Source: Oxobacter pfennigii
Lineage (GTDB): Bacteria; Bacillota; Clostridia; Clostridiales; Oxobacteraceae
DNA: 64,000 bases
Direction: 5' to 3'
Assembly (NCBI RefSeq): GCF_001317355.1
Contig: NZ_LKET01000014.1
Span: 1-64,000 of the forward strand
Positions within the stretch are counted from its first letter, which is position 1. Each line of letters starts with the position of its first letter. Shown here piece after piece: positions 35,591 to 45,966 of the stretch. The translations under genes were made by a program, and so were the position numbers. Under the pieces are notes generated by a model. It worked only from the letters and a program-made list of their open reading frames with translations. It did no database searches and was not told where the DNA came from.

Positions 35591-36706
35591 TTAGCGATCG
35601 ATCTCCCCCAAGCAGATGTCAAAGGATGCCAGGGTGGCTATAAAATTCTGCATGCTCTGTCCCGCAGCCAGCTTCGGAAAAATACCTATATTGACAAATG
35701 AAGGCGAGTGAATATGAAGCCTGTATGGCTTGTCACTTCCATCGCTTACTATATAATAGCCTAAGATTCCCTTAGCGCTTTCTATCTGGCCGTATACTTC
35801 ACCCGGAGATGGCTTTATTATCCTTGGAACCTTTGAAGATATATCACCTTGAGGCAGCATATCAAGAGCCTGTTCAATTATTTTTACGCTTTCTCTTATT
35901 TCAAGGATACGTATATGATATCTGTCAAAACTGTCACCATTTTCAAGCACTGGAACTTCAAAATCAAACTTGTCATAAACGCTGTAGGGTGCGATTTTCC
36001 TTAAATCATGGGCTATTCCCGCCGTTCTTATATTAGGTCCGGTTATTCCATACTCCATAGCCATATCCTTTGTAATAACCCCGACGTTTTTTGTCCTTCC
36101 CTGAAATATTTCATTACCCAAAACCATGTTTTCTATATCCGCTAATCTGTCATTTAATTCGGCTATGGCCTTTTTTACGGCAGCATCAAAACCATAAGGC
36201 AAATCATCCATGACGCCTCCTATTGTAAAATAATTTGGTGTCATTCTGGAGCCTGTTACCATTTCTATTAAATCAAGTATTCCTTCCCTTGCAGTAAAGC
36301 CATACATCCAGGCAGTGACCGCGTTTAAATCTATAGAGGTGCTGGACAGCATTACAAGATGGCTGGCAATGCGCTGCAATTCACCTATTATTACACGAAG
36401 ATACTCCGCTCTTTTAGGCACTTCTATACCCATTAACTTTTCCACAGTATACACATATCCCCAGTTATTAAGCGCACCTGCCAAATAATCCAGCCTGGGG
36501 GTTAAAGCGGCAAACTGGGAATATGTTTTGCCTTCCGCAAGCTTCTCAATGCCTCTGTGAAGATAGCCTATATGGTTTTCACATTTTATAATCTGCTCAC
36601 CGTTTAATGTGAGCACTGCCCGAAATACCCCATGGGTACTGGGATGCTGGGGGCCTAAGTTTATTTTATATTCCTGGGTTTCAAAATCCGTCTCAACAAT
36701 AGACAT
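35591..36706 (-). CDS. nuoD: NADH-quinone oxidoreductase-type subunit D
   Basis: The 371-residue 49-kDa-type subunit begins with INLGPQHPSTHGV and HIGYLHRGIEK, and ends SFDICLGEIDR, as expected. It shares ancestry with [NiFe]-hydrogenase large subunits but lacks the CxxC nickel ligands. The quinone-site His in HPSTHG is present. nuoC and nuoD are separate genes here, not fused. Confidence 0.96.
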   Translation of the reverse strand: MSIVETDFETQEYKINLGPQHPSTHGVFRAVLTLNGEQIIKCENHIGYLHRGIEKLAEGKTYSQFAALTPRLDYLAGALNNWGYVYTVEKLMGIEVPKRAEYLRVIIGELQRIASHLVMLSSTSIDLNAVTAWMYGFTAREGILDLIEMVTGSRMTPNYFTIGGVMDDLPYGFDAAVKKAIAELNDRLADIENMVLGNEIFQGRTKNVGVITKDMAMEYGITGPNIRTAGIAHDLRKIAPYSVYDKFDFEVPVLENGDSFDRYHIRILEIRESVKIIEQALDMLPQGDISSKVPRIIKPSPGEVYGQIESAKGILGYYIVSDGSDKPYRLHIHSPSFVNIGIFPKLAAGQSMQNFIATLASFDICLGEIDR

Positions 36707-36736
36707 CCCAAAAATTCCTCCTGTCTTCAGATGTAG

Positions 36737-37180
36737 CTAAAATCTCTTTGCCGGGCTTAGCTTGAAACTCTTCTGCAAGGGATGCCCGACAAAATCGTCA
36801 GGGCACAAAATCCTTTTCAGGTTTTCATGCCCTTTAAACACTATACCCATCAAATCGTATATTTCTCTCTCCTGCTCATTCGCATATTTAAAAACATGAG
36901 TAATGGTGGGTATTATCATATTATTTTTATCAAGCTTCACTTTCAGTGTAAGCATTTCTGCTTCATTATCGCTTAAATGGTATACGACTTCATACCTGTC
37001 TTCATAATCGACTGCTGTCATATCCGACAGCCTTACAATATCAAATTCCTCTTTTAGAAGCTTCATAACATTTACTATGCTTTTGCTCTTTACATATATA
37101 GATTGCCCATTCTCTGAAATTTCAAGTCCCTCGATAAAATGTTTATTCAGCTCACTTACTATTGAAATAATATCATACAT
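36737..37180 (-). CDS. nuoC: NADH-quinone oxidoreductase-type subunit C
   Basis: This short (147-residue) 30-kDa-type subunit has the family C-terminal motif [26 protein letters not shown]. It is a structural part of the hydrophilic arm. The start overlaps the nuoB stop by 8 bp. Confidence 0.93.
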   Translation of the reverse strand: MYDIISIVSELNKHFIEGLEISENGQSIYVKSKSIVNVMKLLKEEFDIVRLSDMTAVDYEDRYEVVYHLSDNEAEMLTLKVKLDKNNMIIPTITHVFKYANEQEREIYDLMGIVFKGHENLKRILCPDDFVGHPLQKSFKLSPAKRF

Positions 37181-37727
37181 TCCTTCTCACCTTCGCAACT
37201 TCCGGATTTCTTACTTTTTCCTTAAGACTTAAAAAACCATCTATCAACGCTTCGGGCCTTGGCGGACAACCGGGTACTATAACATCTACCGGCACTATTT
37301 CATCTACTCCCCTTACTACAGAATAGGAATCTGCAAAGGGACCTCCTGAAATTGCACAGCTTCCCATGGCTATGACATACTTAGGCTCCGGCATTTGATC
37401 ATATAGATGTTTTAAAAGAGGAGCCATCTTTTCAGTCACCGTTCCTGCCACAATCATGACATCTGCATGGCGGGGTGAAGGGCGGAAAACCTCATAGCCG
37501 AATCTTGATATATCATATTTTGCTCCGCCGGAGGCCATCATTTCAATGGCACAGCAGGCCAAACCAAAGGAAACAGGCCACAAGGAATTTGAGCGGCAGA
37601 AATCTATGGCCTTTTCAAAGGTGGTGAAAAATACCCTGTTATTTATCTGTTCTCTTAATAATTCTTCTTCCTCTTTTTTAAGCCTCATTTCTTTTTCAAG
37701 CAAGGATACATTTTTATCTATTCCCAT
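37173..37727 (-). CDS. nuoB: NADH-quinone oxidoreductase-type subunit B (cluster N2)
   Basis: The 184-residue protein carries the N2-cluster ligands in [16 protein letters not shown] and [10 protein letters not shown]. The start is the ATG at 37727 with GAAAGGAG upstream. The longer frame opening at 37790 runs back into nuoA and is rejected. The start overlaps the nuoA stop by 10 bp. Confidence 0.95.
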   Translation of the reverse strand: MGIDKNVSLLEKEMRLKKEEEELLREQINNRVFFTTFEKAIDFCRSNSLWPVSFGLACCAIEMMASGGAKYDISRFGYEVFRPSPRHADVMIVAGTVTEKMAPLLKHLYDQMPEPKYVIAMGSCAISGGPFADSYSVVRGVDEIVPVDVIVPGCPPRPEALIDGFLSLKEKVRNPEVAKVRRNV

Positions 37728-38074
37728 TCCAATGCTCCTTTCTTCCACGCATACCATAAGCCTAAAGCAAGGATAGCTATGAATATACACATTTCAACCA
37801 GGGCAAATAAGCCTACAGAATTAAATGCCACCGCCCAGGGATAAAGAAATACCGTTTCCACATCAAATAAAACAAACAATAAGGCATATAAAAAATAGTT
37901 TATTTTAAATTGTACCCAGGTAGGTCCCTGAGTATCCAGCCCGCACTCATAGGTGGTTTCCTTCTCGTGGCTGGGTTTTCTGGGTCTAACCAGCCAATTG
38001 GTGATTAAAATAACAAATCCGAAGGCCATGCCGCCCAGCAAAAATATGCCAAGTATACCGTAATCTCTGAGCAA
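37718..38074 (-). CDS. nuoA: NADH-quinone oxidoreductase-type subunit A
   Basis: The 118-residue protein has three helices with the conserved [15 protein letters not shown] loop and the acidic [11 protein letters not shown] segment. It is the first gene of the 11-gene operon and starts about 75 nt after the predicted transcription start. Confidence 0.95.
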   Translation of the reverse strand: MLRDYGILGIFLLGGMAFGFVILITNWLVRPRKPSHEKETTYECGLDTQGPTWVQFKINYFLYALLFVLFDVETVFLYPWAVAFNSVGLFALVEMCIFIAILALGLWYAWKKGALEWE

Positions 38075-38156
38075 TTTTCATTCTCCTTCCTGATCTGAGC
38101 TAAGTTTTTATGTCTATACTTCTTTAAAATTATTATTAGATATCTCACATTTATTT

Positions 38157-38185
38157 ATTGTAAAACTATAAAATTACTATTTCAA
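38157..38185 (-). promoter_or_regulatory. Predicted nuo operon promoter
   Basis: On the minus strand TTGAAA (complement of 38180-38185), a 17-bp spacer and TACAAT (complement of 38157-38162) form a good vegetative promoter, with transcription starting near 38150. Confidence 0.65.
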
Positions 38186-38461
38186 TATGTAGAAGTAAAT
38201 AAAATTTTAACATATAGCAATTTTGCTGTTGTATAACACACACCCTTTTGTAACCCATTGTGATCACAGTAAAAAAGCTGATTTCAATGCCCTATAGCCA
38301 TACCTTAGAAGCAATGGGAGTTTATAAATTTTTAATAATTTATTAATTGTGCCATAATGATTTTGATTTGTGTATATATTCACATGCAGAATAAAAATCT
38401 TCAGAATTTAGAGAAGTTCAATAGAAATCAATAAAAATCAATAATTTTTACAATAAAGAAA
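38186..38461. other. Rest of the nuo upstream intergenic region
   Basis: AT-rich DNA between the nuo promoter and the terminator of the class II aldolase gene. It holds a 10-bp palindrome TGTGATCACA (38259-38268), about 110 bp upstream of the predicted nuo start. No gene or known RNA was recognised. Confidence 0.5.
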
Positions 38462-38490
38462 ATGCGCCTCAACTTTCGTCAAGGCGGCAT
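38462..38490 (-). terminator. Terminator of the class II aldolase gene
   Basis: ATGCGCCT and AGGCGGCAT (38462-38490) pair with one bulge. On the minus strand the stem is followed by TTTTCTTTATT. Confidence 0.8.
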
Positions 38491-38505
38491 TATTTTTCCC
38501 GTTAA

Positions 38506-39147
38506 TTATAATCTCATATTGAATATTCTTCTCATGGCTTCCTCATCCTCTTCTGATATTAGCTGAGGCGTTCCCAAACTTAAGGCATGATGATATATTT
38601 TTGCGGCATCTTCCATATATAAAGCCCTGAAATAAGCTTCATTAAGACTTCTCCCTACAGCCAATGTGCCGTGGTTCTTTAAAATACAGCCGTATCTTTT
38701 GTCTAAGACCTTTAAAGCTTCAAACCCCAATTCCGCTGATCCAGGAAGCGCAAACTCCGCAACTGGTATATCCCCGCCTATAGAGGGAATCATTTCAATC
38801 AATATAAGCGGTATGCTTTTGCCTAGCACTCCAAGGCTTGTGGCATAGGGGGAATGGGTATGTATGATAGCTTTAATATCCCTTTTGTGCTTATACAAAA
38901 CCGCATGCATCCTCCATTCCGACGAAGGCATTAAATTCCCGTGGACTATATTGCCTTCTAAGTCTATTACCACAATATCCTCAAGCTTCATTACTCCGTA
39001 ATCCATGCTGCTGGGGGTTATGGCTAAAAGCATACATTCCGGATCATAAGCACTGGCATTTCCGCTGGTTCCGACAACCAATCCAATATTATAGGAAGCT
39101 TTAGCTATATTTAAGACATCCTTCTTCAATTCCAAAATATTGTCCAT
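38506..39147 (-). CDS. Class II aldolase/adducin family protein
   Basis: The 213-residue zinc-dependent aldolase-type protein has GTSGNASAY, MPSSEWRMHAVLY, the HTHSPYAT zinc ligands and LKNHGTLAVG. It belongs with L-fuculose-1-phosphate and related aldolases or 5-methylthioribulose-1-phosphate dehydratases/aldolases. The substrate cannot be decided. The upstream ATG (39162) overlaps the GGAGGG ribosome binding site, so the ATG at 39147 is used. It appears monocistronic. Confidence 0.85.
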   Translation of the reverse strand: MDNILELKKDVLNIAKASYNIGLVVGTSGNASAYDPECMLLAITPSSMDYGVMKLEDIVVIDLEGNIVHGNLMPSSEWRMHAVLYKHKRDIKAIIHTHSPYATSLGVLGKSIPLILIEMIPSIGGDIPVAEFALPGSAELGFEALKVLDKRYGCILKNHGTLAVGRSLNEAYFRALYMEDAAKIYHHALSLGTPQLISEEDEEAMRRIFNMRL

Positions 39148-39306
39148 AAAATTACCCTCCATAAATATATTATCACAGCTTAAGGCATATTGTATTTGTC
39201 CGAAATAGATTCTATAATAAATAATTGTAGATATTTAAACATAAATGTCAAATTTATAAAAAAATTGATGTTCTTCTATAAAATATTAAGGACTGAGGAG
39301 TAAAAA

Positions 39307-40953
39307 ATGATAAGCAGTTACATAAAGGACATAAAACAGGAATTTTCAGGATACAATTTGAACAGCTTGAAACAAGACCTTATGGCCGGCCTTACAGTTA
39401 CGGCAGTTGCCCTGCCTTTGGCATTGGCTTTTGGTGTAGGCTCAGGCGCATCTGCTGCTGCAGGGCTTATAACCGCAATAATTTCAGGGCTTTTGATTGC
39501 CCCCCTTTCAGGCGGTTCTTATCAAATCTCCGGACCTACGGGAGCAATGACGGCAATATTGATACTTCTGTCCCAGAAATACGGTTTAAATGGAATATGG
39601 GTTGCAGGTTTAATGGCTGGTATTATAATGGTTGCCGCCGGATTTTTAAAATTCGGCAAGGTAATATCCTATATTCCCGTTCCTGTTATAACAGGCTTCA
39701 CATCAGGCATAGCAGTTATTATTGCTGTAGGCCAGATTGACAATTTCTTCGGTATAACCTCAGAACATACAGAATCCAGTTTATTGAAGCTTTTTTCATA
39801 TTTTAAAAACGGCATAAACCCGGACTGGCCTTCTGTAATTTTAGGGTTGATTGTAATCGGGGTAATGGTTTTATGGCCCAAAAAATGGAACAAGGTCATA
39901 CCCTCTTCCCTTGCAGGCATAGGTATTTCTCTTATAGCAAATATGTTTCTTAAACTGCCGGTAGCGGTAATCGGTGAAATTCCAAAAACTCTTCTGCCAG
40001 ATAGCAGATTAAACCTTATGTCCATAAATTTATCGGATATTCGGGATATGCTCCTTCCCGCATTGAGCATATCTGCATTAGGTATGATTGAAAGCCTGCT
40101 TTGCGGTGAGGTGGGCGGAAAGATGAGCGGCGAAAAGCTGGATGCTAACCGTGAGCTTATTTCCCAGGGTATAGGAAATATTCTGATACCTTTCTTTGGC
40201 GGAGTTCCTGCAACAGCTGCTATTGCCCGCACCAGCGTGGCAATAAAATCCGGAGGCAAAACCCGTTTAGTCAGCGTATTTCATTCCATCGGGTTATTGA
40301 TATCCATGTTCATTCTTGCTCCGGTAATGTCTCAAATAGCTCTGTCCGCTCTTGCAGGAGTCTTGATGGTAACTGCATGGCGTATGAATGAATGGCATAA
40401 TATCAAGTATATATTCTCGAAGAAATTTAAAAGTGCCATGGCAAAATTTTTAATAACCATGACAGCAACTGTAGTGTTTGATTTGACCCAGGCTATTATA
40501 ATAGGCGTTGTATTTGCAAGTTTAATGTTTTTGGTCAAGATATCAAACATGGAAATCGCCATCCATGAAGTTGATAAAGCCAGAATGAACGGAAGTTTGA
40601 ATATCAGCCTCAATGATCTTTTAGGCTATATAAGGGTAGTATACTTCACAGGACCCATATTTTTTGCAACGGTACAGCAGCTGTCTTCAAAGCTTAAACA
40701 GCTTGATGATGTACGTGTGCTCATACTTTCCATGAGAGGTGTTCCTCTTATTGATACATCGGGCATTTATGCACTGGATGAGCTTATACATGAACTGAGC
40801 AAGAAAAACTGCAAATTGATGCTGTGCGCTCTCCAACCCCAGGTAAAAAACATGCTGGAGAAAAGCTCACTATCTGACAAAATAGGCAAGGATATGATAT
40901 TCTGGAGCGCTGATCAGGCAATTATAGCCGCTCAGGATATAGTTGTAGCCTAA
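39307..40953 (+). CDS. SulP-family anion transporter with STAS domain
   Basis: The 548-residue transporter has 10-12 membrane helices, with TVTAVALPLALAFGVGSGASAAAG and ISGPTGAMT in the core, and a cytoplasmic STAS domain (about 440-540, with MRGVPLIDTSGIYAL). SulP proteins move sulfate, bicarbonate or other anions. In a CO/CO2-handling anaerobe bicarbonate is as plausible as sulfate. GAGGAG precedes the ATG. Repeat copy E begins within 7 nt of its stop. Confidence 0.93.
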   Translation: MISSYIKDIKQEFSGYNLNSLKQDLMAGLTVTAVALPLALAFGVGSGASAAAGLITAIISGLLIAPLSGGSYQISGPTGAMTAILILLSQKYGLNGIWVAGLMAGIIMVAAGFLKFGKVISYIPVPVITGFTSGIAVIIAVGQIDNFFGITSEHTESSLLKLFSYFKNGINPDWPSVILGLIVIGVMVLWPKKWNKVIPSSLAGIGISLIANMFLKLPVAVIGEIPKTLLPDSRLNLMSINLSDIRDMLLPALSISALGMIESLLCGEVGGKMSGEKLDANRELISQGIGNILIPFFGGVPATAAIARTSVAIKSGGKTRLVSVFHSIGLLISMFILAPVMSQIALSALAGVLMVTAWRMNEWHNIKYIFSKKFKSAMAKFLITMTATVVFDLTQAIIIGVVFASLMFLVKISNMEIAIHEVDKARMNGSLNISLNDLLGYIRVVYFTGPIFFATVQQLSSKLKQLDDVRVLILSMRGVPLIDTSGIYALDELIHELSKKNCKLMLCALQPQVKNMLEKSSLSDKIGKDMIFWSADQAIIAAQDIVVA

Positions 40954-40959
40954 AAAACA

Positions 40960-41161
40960 GGCTGCTCAATTTTTGAACATGACCTTCGCTGTGTTGAGAG
41001 TTCTGCAAGTTCTAAGGCTCCCTGCCTTGAAAATACAAGAATTTTGATAACTCGCTATTGCTCAGACAATCTAAAATTCTAAGTATTTTCTGCGGCAGAG
41101 TCTCCAAGAACTTTTAAAGAACTCTCACAATGCTCATTTCATTGTTCAAAATTGAGCAGCT
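40960..41161 (-). repeat. Long-hairpin repeat, copy E (about 200 bp)
   Basis: The 202-bp copy has the most divergent ends (GGCTGCTCAATTTTTGAACA and TGTTCAAAATTGAGCAGCT), which still pair with each other. Inner pairs are clear: GAGAGTTCT with AGAACTCTC, AAGTTCT with AGAACTT, GAAAATAC with GTATTTTC, AGAATTTT with AAAATTCT. It fills the gap between sulP and the convergent spoVR, where no other terminator is seen, and reads out into TACTTATTTCTT on the plus strand. Confidence 0.9.
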
Positions 41162-41183
41162 ACTTATTTCTTCCAAGAAGTAT

Positions 41184-42476
41184 TTACCCTACATAGTTTA
41201 ATGTAACCTTCTTACTGTCATCACAAAAATATTGGATATTTTTATGTTTTAACTTTGTGTTCAGTTGAATGGGATACCCCCAAAGGTCATATATATGCTT
41301 TAATGTAGCCTCAGTATAGGCTGAATTTAAGTCCCTGCCCTCATGGATATGATTGAGTACGAGGGCGTTATTGTGCTTTGATATACTGTCTACCTTAATA
41401 TCAGGCATCATCCCCATTCCGGAGTTGCTGCATAATGTATTTCTTATCTTTTGCCAGCCTGAATCATCGGATATTTCATCAACAAAATAGTCGTCATCTT
41501 CCTTGATATATTGGAAGAGATTCAAATCATGGCAAAGGTCTTTTGTAAGATACCTTCTTATAAAAGAGTCATCCCTCTCCAGCATCCTTATTTCGAATAT
41601 CTTTTCAATGCCGTATCTTTTTTCTATATCCTTATACATTTCAAAGCCTAAATGATAAGGGTTAATCCTTCCCATGGCCGGCCTTATTACATCATTATGC
41701 CGCTTTATAAACTCAATATGAAGGGAATTGGGAAGGTTCAGCATATTGAGTATTTTATAATGCCAGTAGCTTGCCCAGCCTTCATTCATTATCTTTGTTT
41801 CTATCTGGGGTATGAAATAAAGGGTTTCTTTTCTCACAACGTTTAAAATATTTTTCTGCCATTCCGTCAAATTGCCATAAGCCATTATAAATCCCATTAA
41901 ATCATCTTCCGAGGCTTCATTTTTAACGCCTGGATGGGGCATTTTTGCTATTCCTACTACTCTGTTTACCTGAAATCTTACGGCATGAGCAGCGTTTAAT
42001 ACCTTTTCAACCTCATCATAACCAATGCTTGGATCATTTATATACTCCCTCACCATACCTGCATTGTTTTTGAACATCTCCAAGGTATATGAAGCCCTGG
42101 TGCCTTCCTTAAAAAGGCGGTTATTTTTAAAGAAGTCATTATGGCCGTATACATGAGCAATGGTTAAAATCTGCAGAAGCAGGGTATTGTCTTTCATTAA
42201 ATATGCCAGGCAGGGATCTGAATTTATCACCATTTCATAAGGCAGTCCCGTAAGGTTATATTTATACAATGACTCTGTACGCTCAAAGGATTTTCCAAAG
42301 CTCCAGTGAGGGTACCTTGATGGCATTCCTACATAAGCTTCGTAGCCTATCATCTCCTTGTGGCCTATTATTTCAAATTCCTGGGGATAAAACAGAAGGC
42401 CGAAATCCTTTGCAGCACCTTCAATTGTTTCGCACCAGCTCATCAACTCTTGTCCTGTGTATTCCATGGAAATCAC
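41184..42476 (-). CDS. spoVR: SpoVR family protein
   Basis: The 430-residue protein has the SpoVR landmarks [32 protein letters not shown] and the Y-N-L-x-rich N-terminal segment. SpoVR is needed for normal spore cortex in Bacillus and is widely found with PrkA and YeaH/YhbH in stress or sporulation operons. The biochemical role is unknown. The start overlaps the yhbH stop by 4 bp, so the genes are coupled. Confidence 0.93.
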   Translation of the reverse strand: MISMEYTGQELMSWCETIEGAAKDFGLLFYPQEFEIIGHKEMIGYEAYVGMPSRYPHWSFGKSFERTESLYKYNLTGLPYEMVINSDPCLAYLMKDNTLLLQILTIAHVYGHNDFFKNNRLFKEGTRASYTLEMFKNNAGMVREYINDPSIGYDEVEKVLNAAHAVRFQVNRVVGIAKMPHPGVKNEASEDDLMGFIMAYGNLTEWQKNILNVVRKETLYFIPQIETKIMNEGWASYWHYKILNMLNLPNSLHIEFIKRHNDVIRPAMGRINPYHLGFEMYKDIEKRYGIEKIFEIRMLERDDSFIRRYLTKDLCHDLNLFQYIKEDDDYFVDEISDDSGWQKIRNTLCSNSGMGMMPDIKVDSISKHNNALVLNHIHEGRDLNSAYTEATLKHIYDLWGYPIQLNTKLKHKNIQYFCDDSKKVTLNYVG

Positions 42477-43657
42477 CTCCCATAGAGCTCTTTTTTGAGT
42501 ATTTTTTTAAGAGATTCCCACACATCATGCTTATCCATAATGGTTACGGCGGTGAAATTATTTCTCCTTATTCCTTTTTCAAGTATTTCTTTTATGTCGC
42601 TTTCAAAGGAACCTGGAATAATTTCGCTGTAACCGAAAAGATTGCATATCTCACTTAATTTTATACCATATTTTAAAGCCTGTTCGTTGTCTTCATACCA
42701 GTTCTCACCATCGGTAACGCAGAAGGTATATACATTCCAGAAGGCCGGGTTATAATTTTCCTCAATTACTTCCAGAGCTTTTTTAAGCCCGCTGGATATA
42801 TAGGTTCCTCCCGATTGCACCTTGTGGAAGAACTCGCTTTCCGTAACCACCTTTGCGATGGTTGAATGGGCTATAAATTTTACTTCCACGTTATTATATT
42901 TCATTTTAATAAACTGATAGAGAATGAAGAAAAAGGACCGTGCAAGAAATTTCTTGGTGTTATCCATGGAACCGGATGTATCCATGACGCAAATAACTGC
43001 GGCATTAAGCTCTCTTTTGGGCTTTTTCTTTACCCTGAAATATCTTAAATCATCCTGACGGAAAGGAAATCTTATCTTTATTGTGCTGTTATCTGTTAAG
43101 GAGCCATCGTTTGACTCCCGAACTGCCCTCTTTGCTGTCTGCTCTCTTTTGAGTTTTTCAATAACAGTCCTTTTTTTAGCAAACCTGGGGTTAATTCCAT
43201 TCCTTTGATAGCCGGACCTTTTCTTTGAATTGCTGGATATTATTTCAGAAAACTTTTTCTTATCCATCAAAGGCAGCTCCAAATCCTCAATGAGATAGTT
43301 AATAAGGTCTTCCAATGTTATCTCAGTCTCATAAATATCTTCCCCTTCTTCATTTCCAGGACCATCCTTTCCCCTTCCTTTCTCACTGTCCTGACCAATC
43401 TTGTCTCCCCTTTTTTGATTTCCGTCTCCGCTTCCTACACCTTTTCCATTATTATCCCCATAGATAAACTGATATTCTTTTATACCCTTTATGGGAATTT
43501 TTATTTTTTTATCCTTGCTTTGGCCTATAATGCTCTCTTCTGATATTACATCGGCCAGATTATCTTTAATGGACTTTTCCACCAGCTGCCTGTGACGCCT
43601 TCTGTCCTCTATTGACCTGTCAGGATGATTAGGTTCAAATTCCCTCAGGATAGCCAT
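42473..43657 (-). CDS. yhbH: YhbH/YeaH family (DUF444) protein with VWA-like domain
   Basis: The 394-residue protein has a charged, Gly-rich linker (about 70-110) and a C-terminal von Willebrand-A-like fold with the metal site DTSGSMD (near residue 230). It is the middle gene of prkA-yhbH-spoVR and lies 4 bp after prkA. The family functions with PrkA in sporulation or nutrient stress. Its partner proteins are not known. Confidence 0.93.
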   Translation of the reverse strand: MAILREFEPNHPDRSIEDRRRHRQLVEKSIKDNLADVISEESIIGQSKDKKIKIPIKGIKEYQFIYGDNNGKGVGSGDGNQKRGDKIGQDSEKGRGKDGPGNEEGEDIYETEITLEDLINYLIEDLELPLMDKKKFSEIISSNSKKRSGYQRNGINPRFAKKRTVIEKLKREQTAKRAVRESNDGSLTDNSTIKIRFPFRQDDLRYFRVKKKPKRELNAAVICVMDTSGSMDNTKKFLARSFFFILYQFIKMKYNNVEVKFIAHSTIAKVVTESEFFHKVQSGGTYISSGLKKALEVIEENYNPAFWNVYTFCVTDGENWYEDNEQALKYGIKLSEICNLFGYSEIIPGSFESDIKEILEKGIRRNNFTAVTIMDKHDVWESLKKILKKELYGR

Positions 43658-43661
43658 GCTA

Positions 43662-45584
43662 TCAATCCTTCCATAAATTATTTGCAGCGTATTTCAAAAT
43701 GACATCACAGCAGTGGTCACAGTATCCATTTGCCTTCATTTCTTCTACCATAGAATTGTATTTTTCATCCTGATTGTTGTCCCTCACTTTGGATTTTGTT
43801 ATTATTCTGGAAAGCTCTTTCACGGATGCCGTAAGCTTCTTTTCTATTGCTTCCTTAAGGGGTTCATAGGATGTATAGTCAATTTTGCCTCCATTCCTTA
43901 TTATATAGAACATATAAGAGGTTACATCCGTCCTGAAACCCTTGGCAGAGCTTATGGATATTCCGATGTGCTCTTCGATGGATCTCATGAATTCCTCGTC
44001 GGGCTCTAATTCCTCACCTGTCTGACGGTCCTTTATCTTATTCCTGTTTACATAGGCCTCAGCATGGTCAAGATAGTTGTCAAAGAGGCTTTCAGCCTGT
44101 TCTTTGAAGCTGTGTATAAAGGCTTTTGTAACTTCCTTTTCCAATATCTTGTTGTATTCTTTCCTTATGGTATCCTGTAAAAATGTGAGATATCTTTGTT
44201 TGTCATCATCTGCAATATCCAAATCCTTTACGGCTCTATATAGGCTTTCCATAACGCTCAGGGGATTTATGCAATTATGCTCCGAGCTTGATAATGCATG
44301 GTCTAAGGCCTTTATGATAAACCTGGTTGAAATTCCTGTCATACCTTCCCTCATGCCTGCTTCTTCTTTAAGCTCGGTATAATCAATTTTTTTAGTAGTT
44401 CCCTTTTCAACTACATCTTCTCCGTTATATATTTTTAACTTGGTCATGGGATCCACCTTGTTTGAAGGTGCCAGCCTTGATAGAATTGCAAACATGGCTG
44501 CAGTTTCTATGGTATGGGGGGCTATATGGGCATCATACCTGCTTTTATTCAATATCTTCTGATATATCTTTACTTCCTCACTGAGTTCCATGCAATAAGG
44601 GACCTCTATTTTTACAATTCTGTCCAATATAGCTTCATTGGTATGGTCGGATTTAAACTTATTCCATTCGGCTTCATTGGAGTGGGCTAAAATTATACCG
44701 TCAAAATAAATCATTGAGCCCTTCCCCGGTGAGGGTACGGATTTCTCCTGGGTGGCTGTTATTACGGTATGGAGGTATTCCACATCATTTTTAAAGACTT
44801 CTATAAATTCAACGATACCTCTGTTTCCGACGTTAAATGCCCCGTTTAATGAAAATATTCTGGGATCATCTTCAGAATACATGTCCATCTTTGATATATC
44901 AATTGAACCTGTGAGGACTGAAGTATCCTGATTGTTAGGGTCAACAGGGGGCACAACGCCTATTCCTTTTCTTGATCTTATGGAAAAATCCGTCGTCACT
45001 ACAGGAACTTTTTCATATTCACCGCCGTATTCGTGCTTAAGCCTGTACTTGCATACCGGGCATAAATCTCCCTCGATCTCAACGCCCAAAGCCTTTTCAA
45101 AGTCCTTTCTCAAATGCTTGGGTATCAAATGCAAGGGCTCTTCTCTCATGGGGCATCCTTTTATGGCGTATATTGGCTCTGCACTTTCCAATGCCTTTTT
45201 AACCGACTCAACCAAAGAGGATTTTCCGGCTCCCACCGGCCCTACCAGATAAAGTACCTGCCTTGATTCCTCTCCTTTCATGGCCGCCGAATGAAAATAA
45301 TTTACAAGCTTCATTACCACCTTATCGATACCGAAAAAATCATCTTTAAAGAAATTATATTTCCGTATGGATTCATTTCCGTATAATTTCTTGACTCTGG
45401 GGTTATCCTCAGGTTTTAATACCTCGTATCCTTTGCCCGTTATGATATCATGCATTCTTCTATGGGACAGCTTTACAATTTGGGGATTCTCTTTCACTAT
45501 TTGAAGATATTCAAGAAAAGTACCTTCAAACTCCTGCTTTTTTCTAATATCTCTATCTTTTGCAATCATTTCTCTAAAGTCCAT
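43662..45584 (-). CDS. prkA: PrkA-family serine protein kinase / AAA+ protein
   Basis: The 640-residue protein has an AAA-type Walker [10 protein letters not shown] near residue 103 and the PrkA-specific blocks [14 protein letters not shown] and [15 protein letters not shown]-like region. PrkA was named a serine kinase and also acts as an AAA+ protease-like factor during sporulation in Bacillus. GGAGGAG precedes the ATG. It is the first gene of the sporulation-linked operon. Confidence 0.94.
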   Translation of the reverse strand: MDFREMIAKDRDIRKKQEFEGTFLEYLQIVKENPQIVKLSHRRMHDIITGKGYEVLKPEDNPRVKKLYGNESIRKYNFFKDDFFGIDKVVMKLVNYFHSAAMKGEESRQVLYLVGPVGAGKSSLVESVKKALESAEPIYAIKGCPMREEPLHLIPKHLRKDFEKALGVEIEGDLCPVCKYRLKHEYGGEYEKVPVVTTDFSIRSRKGIGVVPPVDPNNQDTSVLTGSIDISKMDMYSEDDPRIFSLNGAFNVGNRGIVEFIEVFKNDVEYLHTVITATQEKSVPSPGKGSMIYFDGIILAHSNEAEWNKFKSDHTNEAILDRIVKIEVPYCMELSEEVKIYQKILNKSRYDAHIAPHTIETAAMFAILSRLAPSNKVDPMTKLKIYNGEDVVEKGTTKKIDYTELKEEAGMREGMTGISTRFIIKALDHALSSSEHNCINPLSVMESLYRAVKDLDIADDDKQRYLTFLQDTIRKEYNKILEKEVTKAFIHSFKEQAESLFDNYLDHAEAYVNRNKIKDRQTGEELEPDEEFMRSIEEHIGISISSAKGFRTDVTSYMFYIIRNGGKIDYTSYEPLKEAIEKKLTASVKELSRIITKSKVRDNNQDEKYNSMVEEMKANGYCDHCCDVILKYAANNLWKD

Positions 45585-45926
45585 ATAAATCTCCTCCTCA
45601 ATTTGTAGGTTAACTTCTGCAAAAATTGTATAGATTTAGCCTGAATTTATAAATTCAGGTAATACAAAATAAATGTCAATAATTATATTGCATTTTAAAA
45701 TTGCTTATAATTTGTAAAGGAGCTTTTATAATCTTAATTAAAGAACAGCTAAACATTTTTAGAAGCATTAGATAAAAGCAAGGTTTTTTCCGGAATAAAA
45801 CAATGGCAAGGATATAAGTATCCTTCGTAAGACATGTACTTTTTTGTGTGTTAAAAAATATTATATTATTGCATAAGTCTTATGTCAACTGAAATAACCT
45901 GCTTTGTATATAGTAACTTATCCCAT
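45585..45926. other. Upstream region of the prkA operon with 20-bp palindrome
   Basis: About 340 bp of AT-rich DNA between prkA and the terminator downstream of the TnpB-like gene. It holds a perfect 20-bp palindrome (CCTGAATTTATAAATTCAGG, 45640-45659) placed 56 bp upstream of prkA and a TACAAT-type -10 (complement of 45625-45630). The palindrome is a plausible operator. No gene is seen. Confidence 0.6.
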
Positions 45927-45966
45927 AAAAAGAAGGAGTTCTTAAAAATTAAGAACTCCTTCTTTT
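45927..45966. terminator. Strong 18-bp stem terminator after the TnpB-like locus
   Basis: AAAAGAAGGAGTTCTTAA (45927-45944) pairs perfectly with TTAAGAACTCCTTCTTTT (45949-45966) around a 4-nt loop. Read leftward it closes the TnpB-like gene and its structured RNA. Confidence 0.9.

Noticed and set aside
37728-37790. N-terminal extension of NuoB starting at 37790
   Set aside because: It overlaps nuoA, adds residues not found in the family, and lacks a ribosome binding site; the ATG at 37727 has GAAAGGAG.
38259-38268. TGTGATCACA upstream of nuo as a CRP site
   Set aside because: The half-sites are adjacent with no 6-bp spacer, so the geometry does not fit a CRP dimer.
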